NCBI GenBank assembly: GCA_043228905.1
Contig: JBHGNT010000001.1
Coordinates: 28,210,001-28,274,000 of the forward strand
Source of the DNA: Azolla caroliniana
Lineage: Eukaryota; Polypodiophyta
Length of the DNA: 64,000 nt
Reading direction: 5' to 3'
Positions 11,238 through 21,256 of the stretch are shown in pieces. Numbering within the stretch: the first letter of the stretch is position 1; each line of letters begins with the position of its first letter. The notes beneath the pieces are model-generated. The model saw only the letters and a program-made list of their open reading frames with translations. It did no database searches and had not been told where the DNA came from. Position numbers and translations under genes: made by a program.

Positions 11238-12068
11238 ATGGATAGAGGCATGGCGAGCTCGCTTCCAACAGAGAAGCTCGACAGAACCAACTACGCGTCT
11301 TGGTCCTACAAGATGCACCAGTACCTGCTCGGGCACGGCTACTGGAGTTATGTCGAAGGAGCTAATGACATGGCACCCGAATCGACACACAGAGATTTCC
11401 CGTCGTGGGAGCAATCGGCGAGCAGGGTATTATTCTGCTTCGCGTCGTGTGTGGGTGAACCGCTATTGAGCTATGTTCGGGATGCAAAGACGCCGAAGGG
11501 TGTGTGGGAAAATCTGAAGAAGATTTTCGCCGTGAGCACCATAGCCAGGAAGCTTCAGCTCCGACAGGAGTTGAGCAACCTACGACAACGCGACTTGTCG
11601 GTGGCAGACTATACCTCGAAGATCAAGGATATCTACGACTCCTTCGCCTCCATAGAGGTGAACATCGAGGAGAGCGAGATGGTCCATATCTGTCTCGGAG
11701 GTTTGGCGTCGAAGTTCGGAGCGTTCCGAACGGCTGTGTGTACCCGGGAGAATACGCCGTCCTTTTTCGACTTACAGTCAATGCTCCTGGTAGAGGAGAA
11801 CCATGCGGGTGCGTCTACAAGCACGCACACCGACAACAGAATGCTGTACACGGAGGGAGATAGGCCCCGTGGACGTGGAGGACGAGGCGAGTCGGCGCGC
11901 AATGGAGGCGGCCGACGAGATCAAGGAAGAAGGCACCGAACTGATGTCGACAGCAACTTCAGACCCTCCGGAAATAGGGGGAGTCGAAGCGATGAGAACC
12001 GGCAAGGGAAGGCTTGTTACCAGCCGGCAAAGGAGTCCAGAGTGGGAAACGGAGAGCTAATTAAGTAG
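11238..12068 (+). CDS. H Gag (276 aa), no pol downstream
   Basis: The ATG at 11238 opens DRGMASSLPTEKLDRTNYASW, collinear with element I Gag over about 230 residues, including QLRQELSN and TPSFFDLQSMLLVEE. Position 11238 is the first ATG after the primer site. The protein forms the capsid shell that packages element RNA in the cytoplasm. It ends in a basic Arg/Gly-rich tail before the point where Gag I has its CCHC zinc knuckle, so a nucleocapsid knuckle is missing. The frame is intact although every enzyme is gone, which suggests Gag itself was still useful to H's spread (inference). Confidence 0.85.
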   Translation: MDRGMASSLPTEKLDRTNYASWSYKMHQYLLGHGYWSYVEGANDMAPESTHRDFPSWEQSASRVLFCFASCVGEPLLSYVRDAKTPKGVWENLKKIFAVSTIARKLQLRQELSNLRQRDLSVADYTSKIKDIYDSFASIEVNIEESEMVHICLGGLASKFGAFRTAVCTRENTPSFFDLQSMLLVEENHAGASTSTHTDNRMLYTEGDRPRGRGGRGESARNGGGRRDQGRRHRTDVDSNFRPSGNRGSRSDENRQGKACYQPAKESRVGNGELIK

Positions 12069-12484
12069 TAGGAATGTGGTTGTAATTAAGCTATGAGTGT
12101 GGACGGACGGACCGGAATCGGTATGCCGTTCCGGATCCGGACCGATCCCGAACAGGTGCGGATGGCACCGTTTTGTAATATAGACCGGAAACCTATTTAA
12201 AGGCCCGGATACAATGTAATAATGAGCGGTTAATTAATGAAAGCTTAAGCGTTGTTATATCTCTGTGTCAATTGCCGTTCTGTCTTAATTGTTATATCTT
12301 ACGCGTGTTATGAAGACGATCCTAATAAGTAACTTAACTAAGTCGGATTAAGCGTTGAAGTCTAATCTGGTTGCTGTAACACCCTTTGGTGAAGTGTCTC
12401 ACGTAGACACCCTGTGAAGCCAGGAGGAACCGGAGCTATGAGCCCAAAGATCCCGAAGAGCCTCAAGTTGAGCTTGAGGGGGAG
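12069..12484 (+). other. H interior after gag, with polypurine tract
   Basis: About 400 bases with no coding signal; stops occur in all frames. It ends with TTGAGCTTGAGGGGGAGT at 12467-12484, the polypurine tract abutting the 3' LTR. The same end is seen in element I. Confidence 0.7.
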
Positions 12485-12941
12485 TGTTGAGAGACAAGCT
12501 CAACATCGGTCGGATCGGCTGAAGAAGCCGAGGACCGGATCGGTTGGGACCGATTGGTTAGGCCGAATGCGTAAACCGGTACGCAGACCGGTGCGTAGGT
12601 AGGGCCGGATCGGTGCGTAAACCGCGAGGCCGTTAGGAAAGATATTCCGTGAGGAATATATTTGGGAGTTAGTGTAGGAGCTCTTAATGAGCATTGAAGT
12701 ACTGTCAGTACTTCTATCAGTCCTTCTAGGACTTGTATAAAAGTGTTCATTGAACACACATATGTAGAGGATGGTGAAAAGAGATTGAGTACTGTTGTTG
12801 AATATAGTTCTTGTGTTTTCTCTCTCTCTCACTCTCTCTGTCTCTCCCGCATATACTGTGCAAGCTCAAGTTCTCCATTAAACCTGAGTTTTCTTCCTTC
12901 TGTTCGGTCTTCATACTTGCTTTCGCACGCTACTTTTTACA
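12485..12941 (+). repeat. H 3' LTR
   Basis: A 457-base copy of 10711-11165 with a few base changes and a small length difference around the (TC)n tract. It is followed by the second ATAGG. Confidence 0.9.
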
Positions 12942-13425
12942 ATAGGCAACCTCGTGTATTCAACCCTGGACAGAAGGTATTTTTATGTGTACCTCACAAT
13001 TCTAAGACATTGTCTACGGGTAAGTACGCTAAGTTAGCCCCACGGTTTTGTGGACCTTTTACAGTCCTCAAACGCATTGGGTCATCAGCCTATCGTCTCG
13101 CTCTTCCCGATGGTGTTGGAAATCATCCAGTCTTTCATGTGAGTCGTCTAAAAGAACTTCTAGGTTTTGGCGACAATACAGTTACAACTGAAACTCTGGT
13201 TATTTTTGAAGAATTATCTTCTAAACCACATGTACCAAAAAGAATTCTCGATGTTAAAACAAAAAAATTACGTACTAAAGAAATCCAAGAATTTAAAATA
13301 AAATGGATGGATAAATCAATAAAAGATGCCAATTGGGAACGCGAAAATACTCTCAGAACTAACTTCCCTAACTTTCCATTGCAAGAGTGCAATGTTTTAA
13401 AGAGGGGGAATATGTTACGGGCATG
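12942..13425 (+). pseudogene. J pol, 3' end (integrase C-terminus, chromodomain-like)
   Basis: This continues J after H. It reads NPGQKVFL, then APRFCGPFTVLKRIGSSAYRL (GPY/F module), then HPVFHVSRLKELL and a short chromodomain-like tail (EFKIKWMDKSIKDANWERE). The frame is open to TGA at about 13424, running over the purine-rich tract 13401-13412 into the LTR start. Confidence 0.8.
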
Positions 13426-13858
13426 ACCATATAATATCCCGTGGTGAGAATTTACCATAGTATTCTATACACGTGGATAAGTGTGAGGGTTAAACGAGAG
13501 TGTAAAGAAGGGGAGGATTACTTTTAAATCCTCGGGATTGAGACAACCCATTAGGCCAAGTGTGAACATGGTTGGGAGCCTTGGGTATCGCTATAAATAG
13601 AGGCCTAGCTACCCTCATTTCATTATCTGGTTGATTACGTCGAGACTCTGTCTTGTGGTGGGTCAACTCTTGTAGCGAGCGCACCAGCACCATGTACGAC
13701 TCGACGCCACAACAATGGTATGGGACGCCGATCGAGGCTCGAGTCCGTCTCGATCCCTTCGCTCGGGGGTGGTCGGGTGGATTGACACCCTTCTTTCTCT
13801 CTCTCCTTTCTTTCTATCTACCTAGATTTATCCTTATCTAATGCTTACTTTAGTACAT
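13413..13858 (+). repeat. J 3' LTR (end uncertain)
   Basis: It starts TGTTACGGGCATGACC right after AGAGGGGGAATA. A TATA box (CTATAAATAG) lies near 13590. The 5' LTR is not in the window, so the end cannot be fixed. TTTAGTACA at about 13858 is one candidate, and GAGTGCACA near 14474 is another. Confidence 0.5.
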
Positions 13859-13865
13859 GTCTCTA

Positions 13866-14465
13866 AAAGCTCCCTCCTCGTTGCTTGTTGTTCACTGCTC
13901 CCTCCTCGTTGCTCGTTGCTCGTTGTCGTTGCTCGTTCCTACTTCCTCGTTTGCTAACAACTGCTTGTTATTCGTTGCTCGTTACTCGTAAACGCTCCTC
14001 ACTACTCACTGTTTATTGCACATTGCCCACTACTCATTGCTTATTAGTAATTACTCACTGAATGTTGCTCTTTCGTCGTTGATTGTCGCTCATCACTCAG
14101 TAATGGCCGCTCGCTGATTGCCGCTAGTCACTCATTGATTCCCGCTCGCTTATTGTCACTCGTCACTCGTCGCTCACTGATTTCCGCTTGTTGATAGTCG
14201 CTCGTTGCTTGTCGTTCACTGATTGCCGCTCGCTGATTGTTGCTCGTCGCTCATTGATTGCCGCTCGCTGATTGTCGCTCGTCGCTCACTGATTGCCGCT
14301 CACCGCTTGCTGATTGTCGCTTGTCGCTAGTCGCTCATCATTCGTTACTCGCCGCTCACCACTTGTTGATTCCCCAAGTTACTTGCCGCACGTTGATCAC
14401 CGCTCATTACTTGCTGCTCACTAGGAGTTGTTCATCGCTCGTCACTCGCTCCTCTCTATTGCGGG
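13866..14465. repeat. Degenerate minisatellite (TCGCTCGTCGCTCACTGATTGCCGC-like)
   Basis: Some 600 bases are built from shuffled words such as CGCTCGTTG, CACTGATTGCCG and CGCTGATTGTCG. The clearest longer period is about 35-45 bases between 14220 and 14330. It may be internal to J's LTR or lie just outside it. Open frames here are meaningless. Confidence 0.7.
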
Positions 14466-14475
14466 GTGAGTGCAC

Positions 14476-15895
14476 ATTTTTAAGTATTACAGTCTTGTAC
14501 CCTCAATCCATTTTCTCATATAATTATGTGAACTTGCATTACCTTGTTTATTTTTCTTCTAGGTTGTATGTTTTTATTCTAAAATATTCATATTAATAAG
14601 TGTAGGCTTCATGTACGTAGTTTGATGACAATAAGACCATTCATAAAATGTAACAATAATGAAGAGATTCATTTTGCAATACATCACAATGTAGGCTTTC
14701 AATCAAACATTCATGTATGACATTTTCAATTATCAAGTGATTTGATCACTTCTTAAACGTCTCTTGAACATTGTAAGGCAAAGATGTGGGAACATCGCAA
14801 AGTATGTGCATCGGAGAAGAGGGTTGAATCTTCACGCTTCTTTTTAGTGGGTGAACATGAAGTCGTGAAGATGTAAGGAACCTAGGTGTGGAAAGAGATT
14901 TACGCTTCTTCATCATCATCATCATCATCAAGGGGCTACTATGATAAACAAATTAGGCAAATCTAAAATACTATTTACTTATTACAATATAACTAGACAA
15001 ATCAACAAATTTGTGATGAGAATCAACATGTATTTCAAACATATGTAGTGGAGGATAGGTTGAAAATCGGGAGGGAATTATGCACAACAAATTATCTTAG
15101 CACAAAAAAAGCACAAAAAGATTATGAGAATAGACAAGAATAAATCACAAGGAGACATGTATATTTCATTATTACCTTGCATTTGTATTGTCATCTTGTT
15201 TTAATATATACGTCACTTTTATAAAATGAAGTTGAGGGTTGATTTTGGTACCCAGTAGATAATGCTCCAACTTTGAAAAGGATTGTTGAAAGTCTAGTCA
15301 TTTAACACTATTATTTATCTTTCATGGATCATTTAAATGGTGAAAATGTTTTATACTTGTAAATTTACCCCAAGATTCCTTTCCTAACTTGCACACATCT
15401 CTTAACTCCAAAACATGTTGTTTTTTATCATTTGTTTCTTGGTAAACATATTATATTCAATCAATTTTATGTTCTATTACATCATATGAGTTCAAACTCA
15501 AATATTTATGGGTTCATGAAACTCGACGATTATTACCTTACATTTTTATTGTCCTCTTGTTTTAACAATACACTACTTTTTTTCTCTTGATCTTTTCCTT
15601 CAATATTGTTTGCAATATATTTGTTCCCTCAATTTCTTTCACATTTACATACATGGACTTGCATGTGTGCGTAAGCTAATGTGAGTAATCCTCTTTCATA
15701 TTTATTTTTTGATAGATTCGAAGATCTATAGTGGAAACTTGATCCTTGATTGCCTCGTAATCTTCCATATATCTCGGGTATTTTAATTTGCTTATTCTTT
15801 TCAGAAAACATGGATTGTGTATGTATATTTCCCCTTCTTTTAAATGGAATCCATAGATTATGCTAGTCCAATGTACTCTACATTATTGTTAAAGT
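14476..15895. other. AT-rich stretch without recognisable genes
   Basis: I see only short unrelated frames, a (CAT)n microsatellite at about 14911-14930 and plain AT-rich DNA. The left end of the hAT-like element that starts coding at 15896 may lie here, but I could not identify a terminal inverted repeat. Confidence 0.5.
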
Positions 15896-16011
15896 ATGTC
15901 CCACAACAAAAATACGAAAGGCAAAGGAAAGCAAATCAGTCTCTTTACAATGCCTAGTTTTAGGAAAAACTTATCATCTTCCAATGAAGATGTGTCTCTA
16001 GAAGAGCCTAT
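15896..16011 (+). pseudogene. hAT-like transposase, N-terminal piece (split by F)
   Basis: A start ATG opens a Lys/Ser-rich N-terminus (MSHNKNTKGKGKQISLF). It is cut after GAAGAGCCTAT by element F. With F removed, the frame runs on at 21695 (...EEPIKDHQPSHELF). CCTAT is present on both sides of F. Confidence 0.7.
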
Positions 16012-16449
16012 TGTCAGGAATAGTACTAAAACAGAGATGGAATTAGTACTAAGAAGAGTAGTACTATTAGTACTATTAGTACTAAGAGGACGGGACTGCG
16101 TAAGATTCCCGAGAGAGAGGAAGTGAGAAGAGAAGAGAGAGAGAGGAATAGGATGATGACAACAGCTCTTATATTATATGAAAGATAAGTACAAATCGAC
16201 TAAGAGGCTTAAGACTGGTGTTGAACCAATTTGGTTCAACATAATGCTTAGTGCCTTCTTTTATAGTGTTCTCAGGAATAATCCTGAAGCTTCTAGAATG
16301 TTCCAGAGAAATCTGGAATATACATTACTTTCTTATAATAAAACATAAATGAAAATAATATTCTATGAATTACAATAGATGGTGAGATGGTTAAGAGCTC
16401 GACCCATATACCATAAGGTCATGGGTTCGAGTCTTGCCATCTCATGACA
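16012..16449 (-). repeat. F 3' LTR
   Basis: On the minus strand it runs TGTCATGAGATGG...ATTCCTGACA. The polypurine tract (minus strand TAAGGGGGAGATAG, 16450-16463) abuts it and contains the pol stop TAA. Confidence 0.92.
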
Positions 16450-16460
16450 CTATCTCCCCC

Positions 16461-19400
16461 TTAAAGACGACGAGTGGAACGAGTCAGCGCTACTTGCGGA
16501 CCGGGTTTGTCCGGATACTTTCGGTGGAAATCAGCAAGAAGATCTTGTGCATTGGCAACATTCTCGACGGGTTCCCAAGTACGTTCACTCGGACTATAAC
16601 CGAGCCAATCGACCAAGTAATAGAGTTTGTTGCGAACAAGTTTGGAATCGAGGATGGCAGCAACTTCATACTCCGGGCCGGCGTCCAACTCCAGTGGGGG
16701 CGGCGGTGGTGTCACACGATCGGGAATGGTGTTTGCTTTATAAGGTTCAAGAAGAGAACAATGGAAAACCGGATGTATCTGAAGCTGCGGAGGGAGATCA
16801 AGGCGGAAGGTGACATCATTAATCTTCCCCGTAATACGGAAAGGACCGAGTCGTCGATAATCCAACTTGTCGCACGGTCGAGTAGTCTTGATGTGACGAC
16901 GTAAGAGCCATACTCGATCTCCGATGGCAAAAGAGGAGGGAATCCGATGACGATCCGCATAAGTCTTCTGTGTGTGTTGAGCATGACGAAGGTGAGTAGA
17001 GAGATCCATCTGGATCTTGCGTAGCCTCTCCAAATGATCCTCGGCACGAGGGTTGGTAGGTAGCTCCGGAGTGTCGATCACCGACCAGCGAGGATGGAAA
17101 CCGGTATAAGCGAAAAATGGGGAGACCCGAGTCGAGGAGTGAATAGCATTATTATACGCAAACTCCGCAAAGTGGAGAATCTCGGCCCAATCGTCCTGTT
17201 GATAACTCAGGAAACACCGGAGATATTGCTCCAGCGTTTGGTTTGTTCGTTCCGCCTGTCCGTCGGTTTGAGGATGGTAGCCGGAGGAGAGGTTGCAGGA
17301 GACCTTGAGCATCTTGAAGAGATGCTGCCAAAATTTGGAGACAAATTGCGGGCCTCGGTCACTGATAATACTGTCTGGGAGGCCATGATGCCGAAAAACC
17401 TCACGCATAACAAGAGCGGCGGTTTCCTCGCTAGTGATGGCTTTAGTACATGGCACAAAATGTGCCATCTTCGTATATCGATCGACGACGGTTAGGATAG
17501 CATCGAACCCTTTCGAGACCGGCAGATCTGTGATAAAATCAAGACAAATAGACTGCCATGGCTTACTTGGAATTGGTAAAGGTTCCAACAAGCCATATGG
17601 ATGGTGTCGTGGCATCTTTGCTCGGCAGCAAGCATCACAGGTCCGAACGTAGTCGTCGACAAAACGGCGCATGTGGGGCCACCAAAAAGATCGCTGCACT
17701 AGCTCCAACGTCTTAGTACTACCGAAATGTCCCGCCGTATGGGTGTCGTGACAATGTTGGACAATTTGAAGGCGACAGGAGCAATCGGGGACATATACGC
17801 GCTTTTTAAAGAATAACAAACCATCATGATATTCGAATTGTCGGTAGTCAATACCTGGTTGTTGAGACTGAGAACAGGATGCCCGAGAAGTATCAATGTG
17901 CGCCAGGATGTCTTGAGCAAAACTATCCGTCTTCAAGGTTGCACGTATGTCATCGGTAATCCGTGAATCCATCGGGGTGTGAAAAATCCGCGTCGTGTGC
18001 AATCGTGTTGGTCCCAAGATTACTTGCTTTTGATTATCAAATGTTGCTTCACCAGGACGAGGTGCAAGATATGAACGTCGGGATAGTGCATCTGCTTTTC
18101 CTTGCTGCTTCCCCGGTCGATATGTGATTTTGAAGTCGAAACGCGTGAGGAATTGCGCCCACCGAGCTTGCCGTCGATTTAGTACGCGAGCGTTCTGAAA
18201 ATAAGCAAGATTTTTATGATCGCTGAAGACAATGACCTGATGTGGAGAGCCCTCTAAGAAATGCCGCCATTGTACAAATGAATCCACGATGGCTAATAAC
18301 TCCTTGTCATGTATTTCGTAGTTGATTTCTGCGACATCGAATTTGCGCGAATGAAAAGCCACCGGATGCAACTCTTCTTTATCACCTTGTTGAGAAAGGA
18401 TGCTACCGAGGGCGAAATCTGATGCGTCGGCCTCCATGATGAATGGTTTGCTTGTATCCACATGAGCTAGAATCGGTGCTGATGTAAAGGCTTTCTTAAG
18501 ATGCCGAAAAGCCATATCTGCTTCAATGGACCAAAGAAATGCTTGGCCCTTCTTCGTAAGTTGTGTGAGAGGTAAAATAATCTTCGAGTAATCCTGTATA
18601 AACTTACGGTAGAAGTTAGCAAAACCTAGAAAACATTGTACATCTCGTACCGACCGTGGAATTTGCCACTCTAGTACAGTTTGGATCTTAGCTGGATCCA
18701 TGGCGATGCCCTTTGAGGAGATGACGTAGCCTAGAAATTCCACTTGCTTGCAGTCAAAGCTACATTTTTCTAGCTTGGCATAAAGACCATTCTCGCGGAG
18801 TCGCTTTAGTACTAATAGTACATGAGAGTCGTGCTCTTCCTGGGTCTTCGAATAAATCAACAGATCATCCAGATAAATGATCAAACAGATATCCAAGAGG
18901 TCTCTGAATATATCATTTGCCATGTGTTGGAAGACTGCGGGTGCATTGGTTAGGCCAAACGGCATAACAGTATACTCAAAATGCCCATACCGCGTGCGAA
19001 AAGCGGTCTTCCACTCATCTCCCGGTCGGATCCGCACGAGATTATACGCTCCGCGTAGGTCGATTTTAGTAAAAAACTTGGCACCATTAACTCGCTCTAA
19101 AAGACTTGATATAAGAGGAAGTGCATACCTATTCCGGATGGTGACTTTATTTAATCCGCGGTAATCAACGACAAGACGAAGTGAGCCATCTTTCTTCTTG
19201 ACAAAGAAGATGGGTGCACCGGCCGGAGATTTTGAATGACGGATGAACCCGCTTGCCAAGTTCTCCTCTATGTAGGCTCGAAGGACTTCTAACTCGGTGG
19301 GTGACAGGTTGTAAATTGGTCCCCATGGTGGCTCGGTTCCTGGTTGTAAATCGATGGGACAGTCATAGGGACGGTGATGAGGAAGGGTACCGGCTTTTAC

Positions 19401-20036
19401 CTTGTCAAATACATCGGCATAAGGATGATATTTTGCCGGAAGTTGTACTGAGGAGTCCTTCTTAATAGTGTTGGAAGGATGTACTGATATGGAAAATAGG
19501 AACATTGCCTCCTTGGGTCCTTCTTCGCGTAGTTGATGGAGTGAAATGGTCGAAACTCGGCGAGTTGATTCTTGGGGTGGTCGATATCGGACTTCTCTTG
19601 TTCTCCAATCTATGGCTGGATTATGTAACTCAAGCCAAGGTAATCCTAGGACAATGGGATGCTCTGGACTACTAATTATATTAAATGATATTATACACAC
19701 AAAACTACCTAGGACAACTTGAATGGGTTCTGATTCTTCTACAATATTCCCGGAAGCAATGGGACGACCATCAATGACCACTACAGATGCGGGACAAGGA
19801 AGTTTTCTTAAGGATATCTGAGAAGCTTGGGCAAAATTTCGATCCATGAAACAGGAATTAGCTCCGGAATCTAAAAGTGCTAGGACGGGTACTGGGGGAG
19901 TACTTTTAGTACTAACAATGACTTGGGCTAGGAACACATTGCTAACTTGCTTGGAAGGAATGGAACCACTAATGGGCTGTACAGATCTAGGGCTGCTGTC
20001 CAACCAAATGGCTCCTATTTTGGCTGGACTCAATCG
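16461..20036 (-). CDS. F pol: protease, RT, RNase H, integrase, chromodomain
   Basis: About 1190 residues with no internal stop. There is no ATG near the start: the frame opens just after a TGA at about 20047 and is entered by the predicted -1 shift at 20042-20036. Numbering from the TTG codon at 20033: protease DSGA at 55-58; RT with MPFGLTNAP at about 357-365 and YLDD at 387-390; RNase H (EADASDFALGS, FSDHKNLAYF); integrase zinc module (H-x-H, CDACC) and core (LDFITDLP, ISDRGPQF, HPQTDGQAERTNQ), with DDE intact; GPF module (RRLGPFRI). Near the end is a chromodomain (YYLVDWLGYSPSERTWEPVENV), which in this group guides insertion to marked chromatin. All key residues are present. The gene could be active. 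Confidence 0.93.
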   Translation of the reverse strand, partial: RLSPAKIGAIWLDSSPRSVQPISGSIPSKQVSNVFLAQVIVSTKSTPPVPVLALLDSGANSCFMDRNFAQASQISLRKLPCPASVVVIDGRPIASGNIVEESEPIQVVLGSFVCIISFNIISSPEHPIVLGLPWLELHNPAIDWRTREVRYRPPQESTRRVSTISLHQLREEGPKEAMFLFSISVHPSNTIKKDSSVQLPAKYHPYADVFDKVKAGTLPHHRPYDCPIDLQPGTEPPWGPIYNLSPTELEVLRAYIEENLASGFIRHSKSPAGAPIFFVKKKDGSLRLVVDYRGLNKVTIRNRYALPLISSLLERVNGAKFFTKIDLRGAYNLVRIRPGDEWKTAFRTRYGHFEYTVMPFGLTNAPAVFQHMANDIFRDLLDICLIIYLDDLLIYSKTQEEHDSHVLLVLKRLRENGLYAKLEKCSFDCKQVEFLGYVISSKGIAMDPAKIQTVLEWQIPRSVRDVQCFLGFANFYRKFIQDYSKIILPLTQLTKKGQAFLWSIEADMAFRHLKKAFTSAPILAHVDTSKPFIMEADASDFALGSILSQQGDKEELHPVAFHSRKFDVAEINYEIHDKELLAIVDSFVQWRHFLEGSPHQVIVFSDHKNLAYFQNARVLNRRQARWAQFLTRFDFKITYRPGKQQGKADALSRRSYLAPRPGEATFDNQKQVILGPTRLHTTRIFHTPMDSRITDDIRATLKTDSFAQDILAHIDTSRASCSQSQQPGIDYRQFEYHDGLLFFKKRVYVPDCSCRLQIVQHCHDTHTAGHFGSTKTLELVQRSFWWPHMRRFVDDYVRTCDACCRAKMPRHHPYGLLEPLPIPSKPWQSICLDFITDLPVSKGFDAILTVVDRYTKMAHFVPCTKAITSEETAALVMREVFRHHGLPDSIISDRGPQFVSKFWQHLFKMLKVSCNLSSGYHPQTDGQAERTNQTLEQYLRCFLSYQQDDWAEILHFAEFAYNNAIHSSTRVSPFFAYTGFHPRWSVIDTPELPTNPRAEDHLERLRKIQMDLSTHLRHAQHTQKTYADRHRIPSSFAIGDRVWLLRRHIKTTRPCDKLDYRRLGPFRITGKINDVTFRLDLPPQLQIHPVFHCSLLEPYKANTIPDRVTPPPPPLELDAGPEYEVAAILDSKLVRNKLYYLVDWLGYSPSERTWEPVENVANAQDLLADFHRKYPDKPGPQVALTRSTRRL

Positions 20037-20042
20037 TTTAAC
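19998..20042 (-). promoter_or_regulatory. Predicted -1 ribosomal frameshift site joining F gag and pol
   Basis: On the minus strand, G TTA AAC (20042-20036) sits in the gag zero frame two codons before the gag stop TGA (20032-20030). It fits the X XXY YYZ pattern loosely: GUUAAAC is a known arterivirus slip site. A 6-base spacer (GATTGA) follows, then a possible 8-bp stem: GTCCAGCC (20029-20022) pairs with GGTTGGAC (20005-19998) with one G-U, around a 16-base loop. Slipping back one base puts the ribosome exactly in the pol frame. Site, spacing, stem and frame all agree; function is predicted only. Confidence 0.8.
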
Positions 20043-21187
20043 TCTTCATCTAATTGACTAAGGATTTCAAATTTATTTGAGATACTTGGGCTATTAGTAC
20101 TATGAATACTATCTGACACTCTATTAGTACTATTACTACTATCAGACACTCCGAAGGGAAGAATTGACTCAGGTTTAGTACAGGCGACAATTTGATTTAC
20201 CTGTCTTCTTGGCCTATGGGGACAATTGATGGCGATATGTCCTGGTCCACCGCAATAAAGGCATAATCGATTGGCACGTCGTCGTTGCTTTTCTTCTTCC
20301 GATAACGGGCCGCGTCGACGCATGGTATCGATCTCCATCGGTGTCGAAGTATTTGCTTGAGGTATGTCTCGTGCAAACGGTTTAGCCGCGACTGCGGCGT
20401 AAGTGGGCTCTGGCCTAGAGCGTGGTATCTGTAATTGACGTTCTGAACGCCGTTCAAAAAGGCGGTTGTCACATCGAACTGCTCGACTGATTGCCTCCGT
20501 AAGAGACTTTGGTTCTTCGGGGAAAGTTAGAAGTAGATCTTTGACATCGTTTCGCAAGCCATAGCGAAACTGCTCCATTAGTGCTTGATCATCCCAGGGT
20601 ATATCTGAAGCAAGTAGGCGGAAATCCGCCGCGTAGGCAGAGGCTGGACGATCGCCTTGACGCAATCGCCGGATCTTGTTGATCGCCGTCCTGATGCTGT
20701 CGGTGTCTCCAAAGCAGGCTTTAAACTCACCAATAAAATCTTCAAAGTTATTAAGCAAGGGCGATTGTTTTTCTAGAAGCGGAGCGAACCATGCCAAGGC
20801 TGAGCCGCTAAGTAGCGTGCCTATTAGGCCGACTCGAGATGCATCAGTGGGATATCGGGAAGGATGCATCTGGATGACTAAGCGTACCTGATTAAGGAAT
20901 CCCCGAAATTGCGAACGCGTTCCATCAAATTTCACAGGAAGTCCAATCTTGGGCTCTTTATGAAATCCTTGGGGACTGGATCCTTGTTGTTGCAACGCTG
21001 CTTCGAGTTGTTGTACCCGTAACGCTAACTCCCCATGTTGTTGTTGCGTTTGTTGTTTTTCTAGAGCGATTTGTTGCAGATCCCCTATCAGCCGTTGGTT
21101 TTCTTGTTCCAAGGCAACAAACTTTTCTTTTAGGCACTGTAGCTCGGAGAAAACGGATTGGTATTCTTGGGCGCTAACAGTAGCCAT
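20030..21187 (-). CDS. F Gag (385 aa), coiled coil, capsid and zinc knuckle
   Basis: ATG at 21187, 69 bases after the 5' LTR. Residues 1-70 form a Gln/Glu/Leu-rich coiled coil. Then comes a capsid region (PVKFDGTRSQFRGFLNQ, SGSALAWFAPLLE) like the Gag of Tf1/sushi elements and of domesticated vertebrate PEG10/RTL proteins (family recall, not a search). Near residue 310 is a CCHC knuckle (CLYCGGPGHIAINC). The last codons (GAG TTA AAC GAT TGA) contain the slippery heptamer that leads into pol. Gag assembles the particle; a minority of ribosomes should make Gag-Pol. Confidence 0.9.
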   Translation of the reverse strand: MATVSAQEYQSVFSELQCLKEKFVALEQENQRLIGDLQQIALEKQQTQQQHGELALRVQQLEAALQQQGSSPQGFHKEPKIGLPVKFDGTRSQFRGFLNQVRLVIQMHPSRYPTDASRVGLIGTLLSGSALAWFAPLLEKQSPLLNNFEDFIGEFKACFGDTDSIRTAINKIRRLRQGDRPASAYAADFRLLASDIPWDDQALMEQFRYGLRNDVKDLLLTFPEEPKSLTEAISRAVRCDNRLFERRSERQLQIPRSRPEPTYAAVAAKPFARDIPQANTSTPMEIDTMRRRGPLSEEEKQRRRANRLCLYCGGPGHIAINCPHRPRRQVNQIVACTKPESILPFGVSDSSNSTNRVSDSIHSTNSPSISNKFEILSQLDEELND

Positions 21188-21243
21188 AGTATAGGGGAAA
21201 GGGTAGGAAGATGAGGGAGAGTGACAAGTAGGCTAGAGGAAAA

Positions 21244-21256
21244 AATTGGTTCAAAC
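21244..21256 (-). other. F putative self-primed primer-binding site
   Basis: Just after the LTR end the minus strand reads GTTTGAACCAATT, with no TGG start, so no tRNA CCA end can pair there in the usual way. TTGAACCAATT (21254-21244) is exactly complementary to AATTGGTTCAA in the LTR (21476-21466). That word lies 34 bases after the first T of TATAAAAG (21510-21503), where transcription should start. Tf1-like elements prime from the first 11 bases of their own RNA in this way. Confidence 0.6.

Larger units (their letters stand above)
10711..12941 (+). mobile_element. H: gag-only non-autonomous copia element (TR-GAG type)
   Basis: Two LTRs (455 and 457 bases) flank a 1.3-kb interior that holds a primer site, a Gag frame and a polypurine tract, but no protease, integrase, RT or RNase H. 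Perfect target duplications ATAGG lie at 10706-10710 and 12942-12946, and J's coding sequence is continuous when H is removed. Gag is close in sequence to the Gag of element I, and the LTRs are related. H was presumably copied and integrated by enzymes of family I (inference). The LTRs differ at only a few sites, so insertion is fairly recent. Confidence 0.9.
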
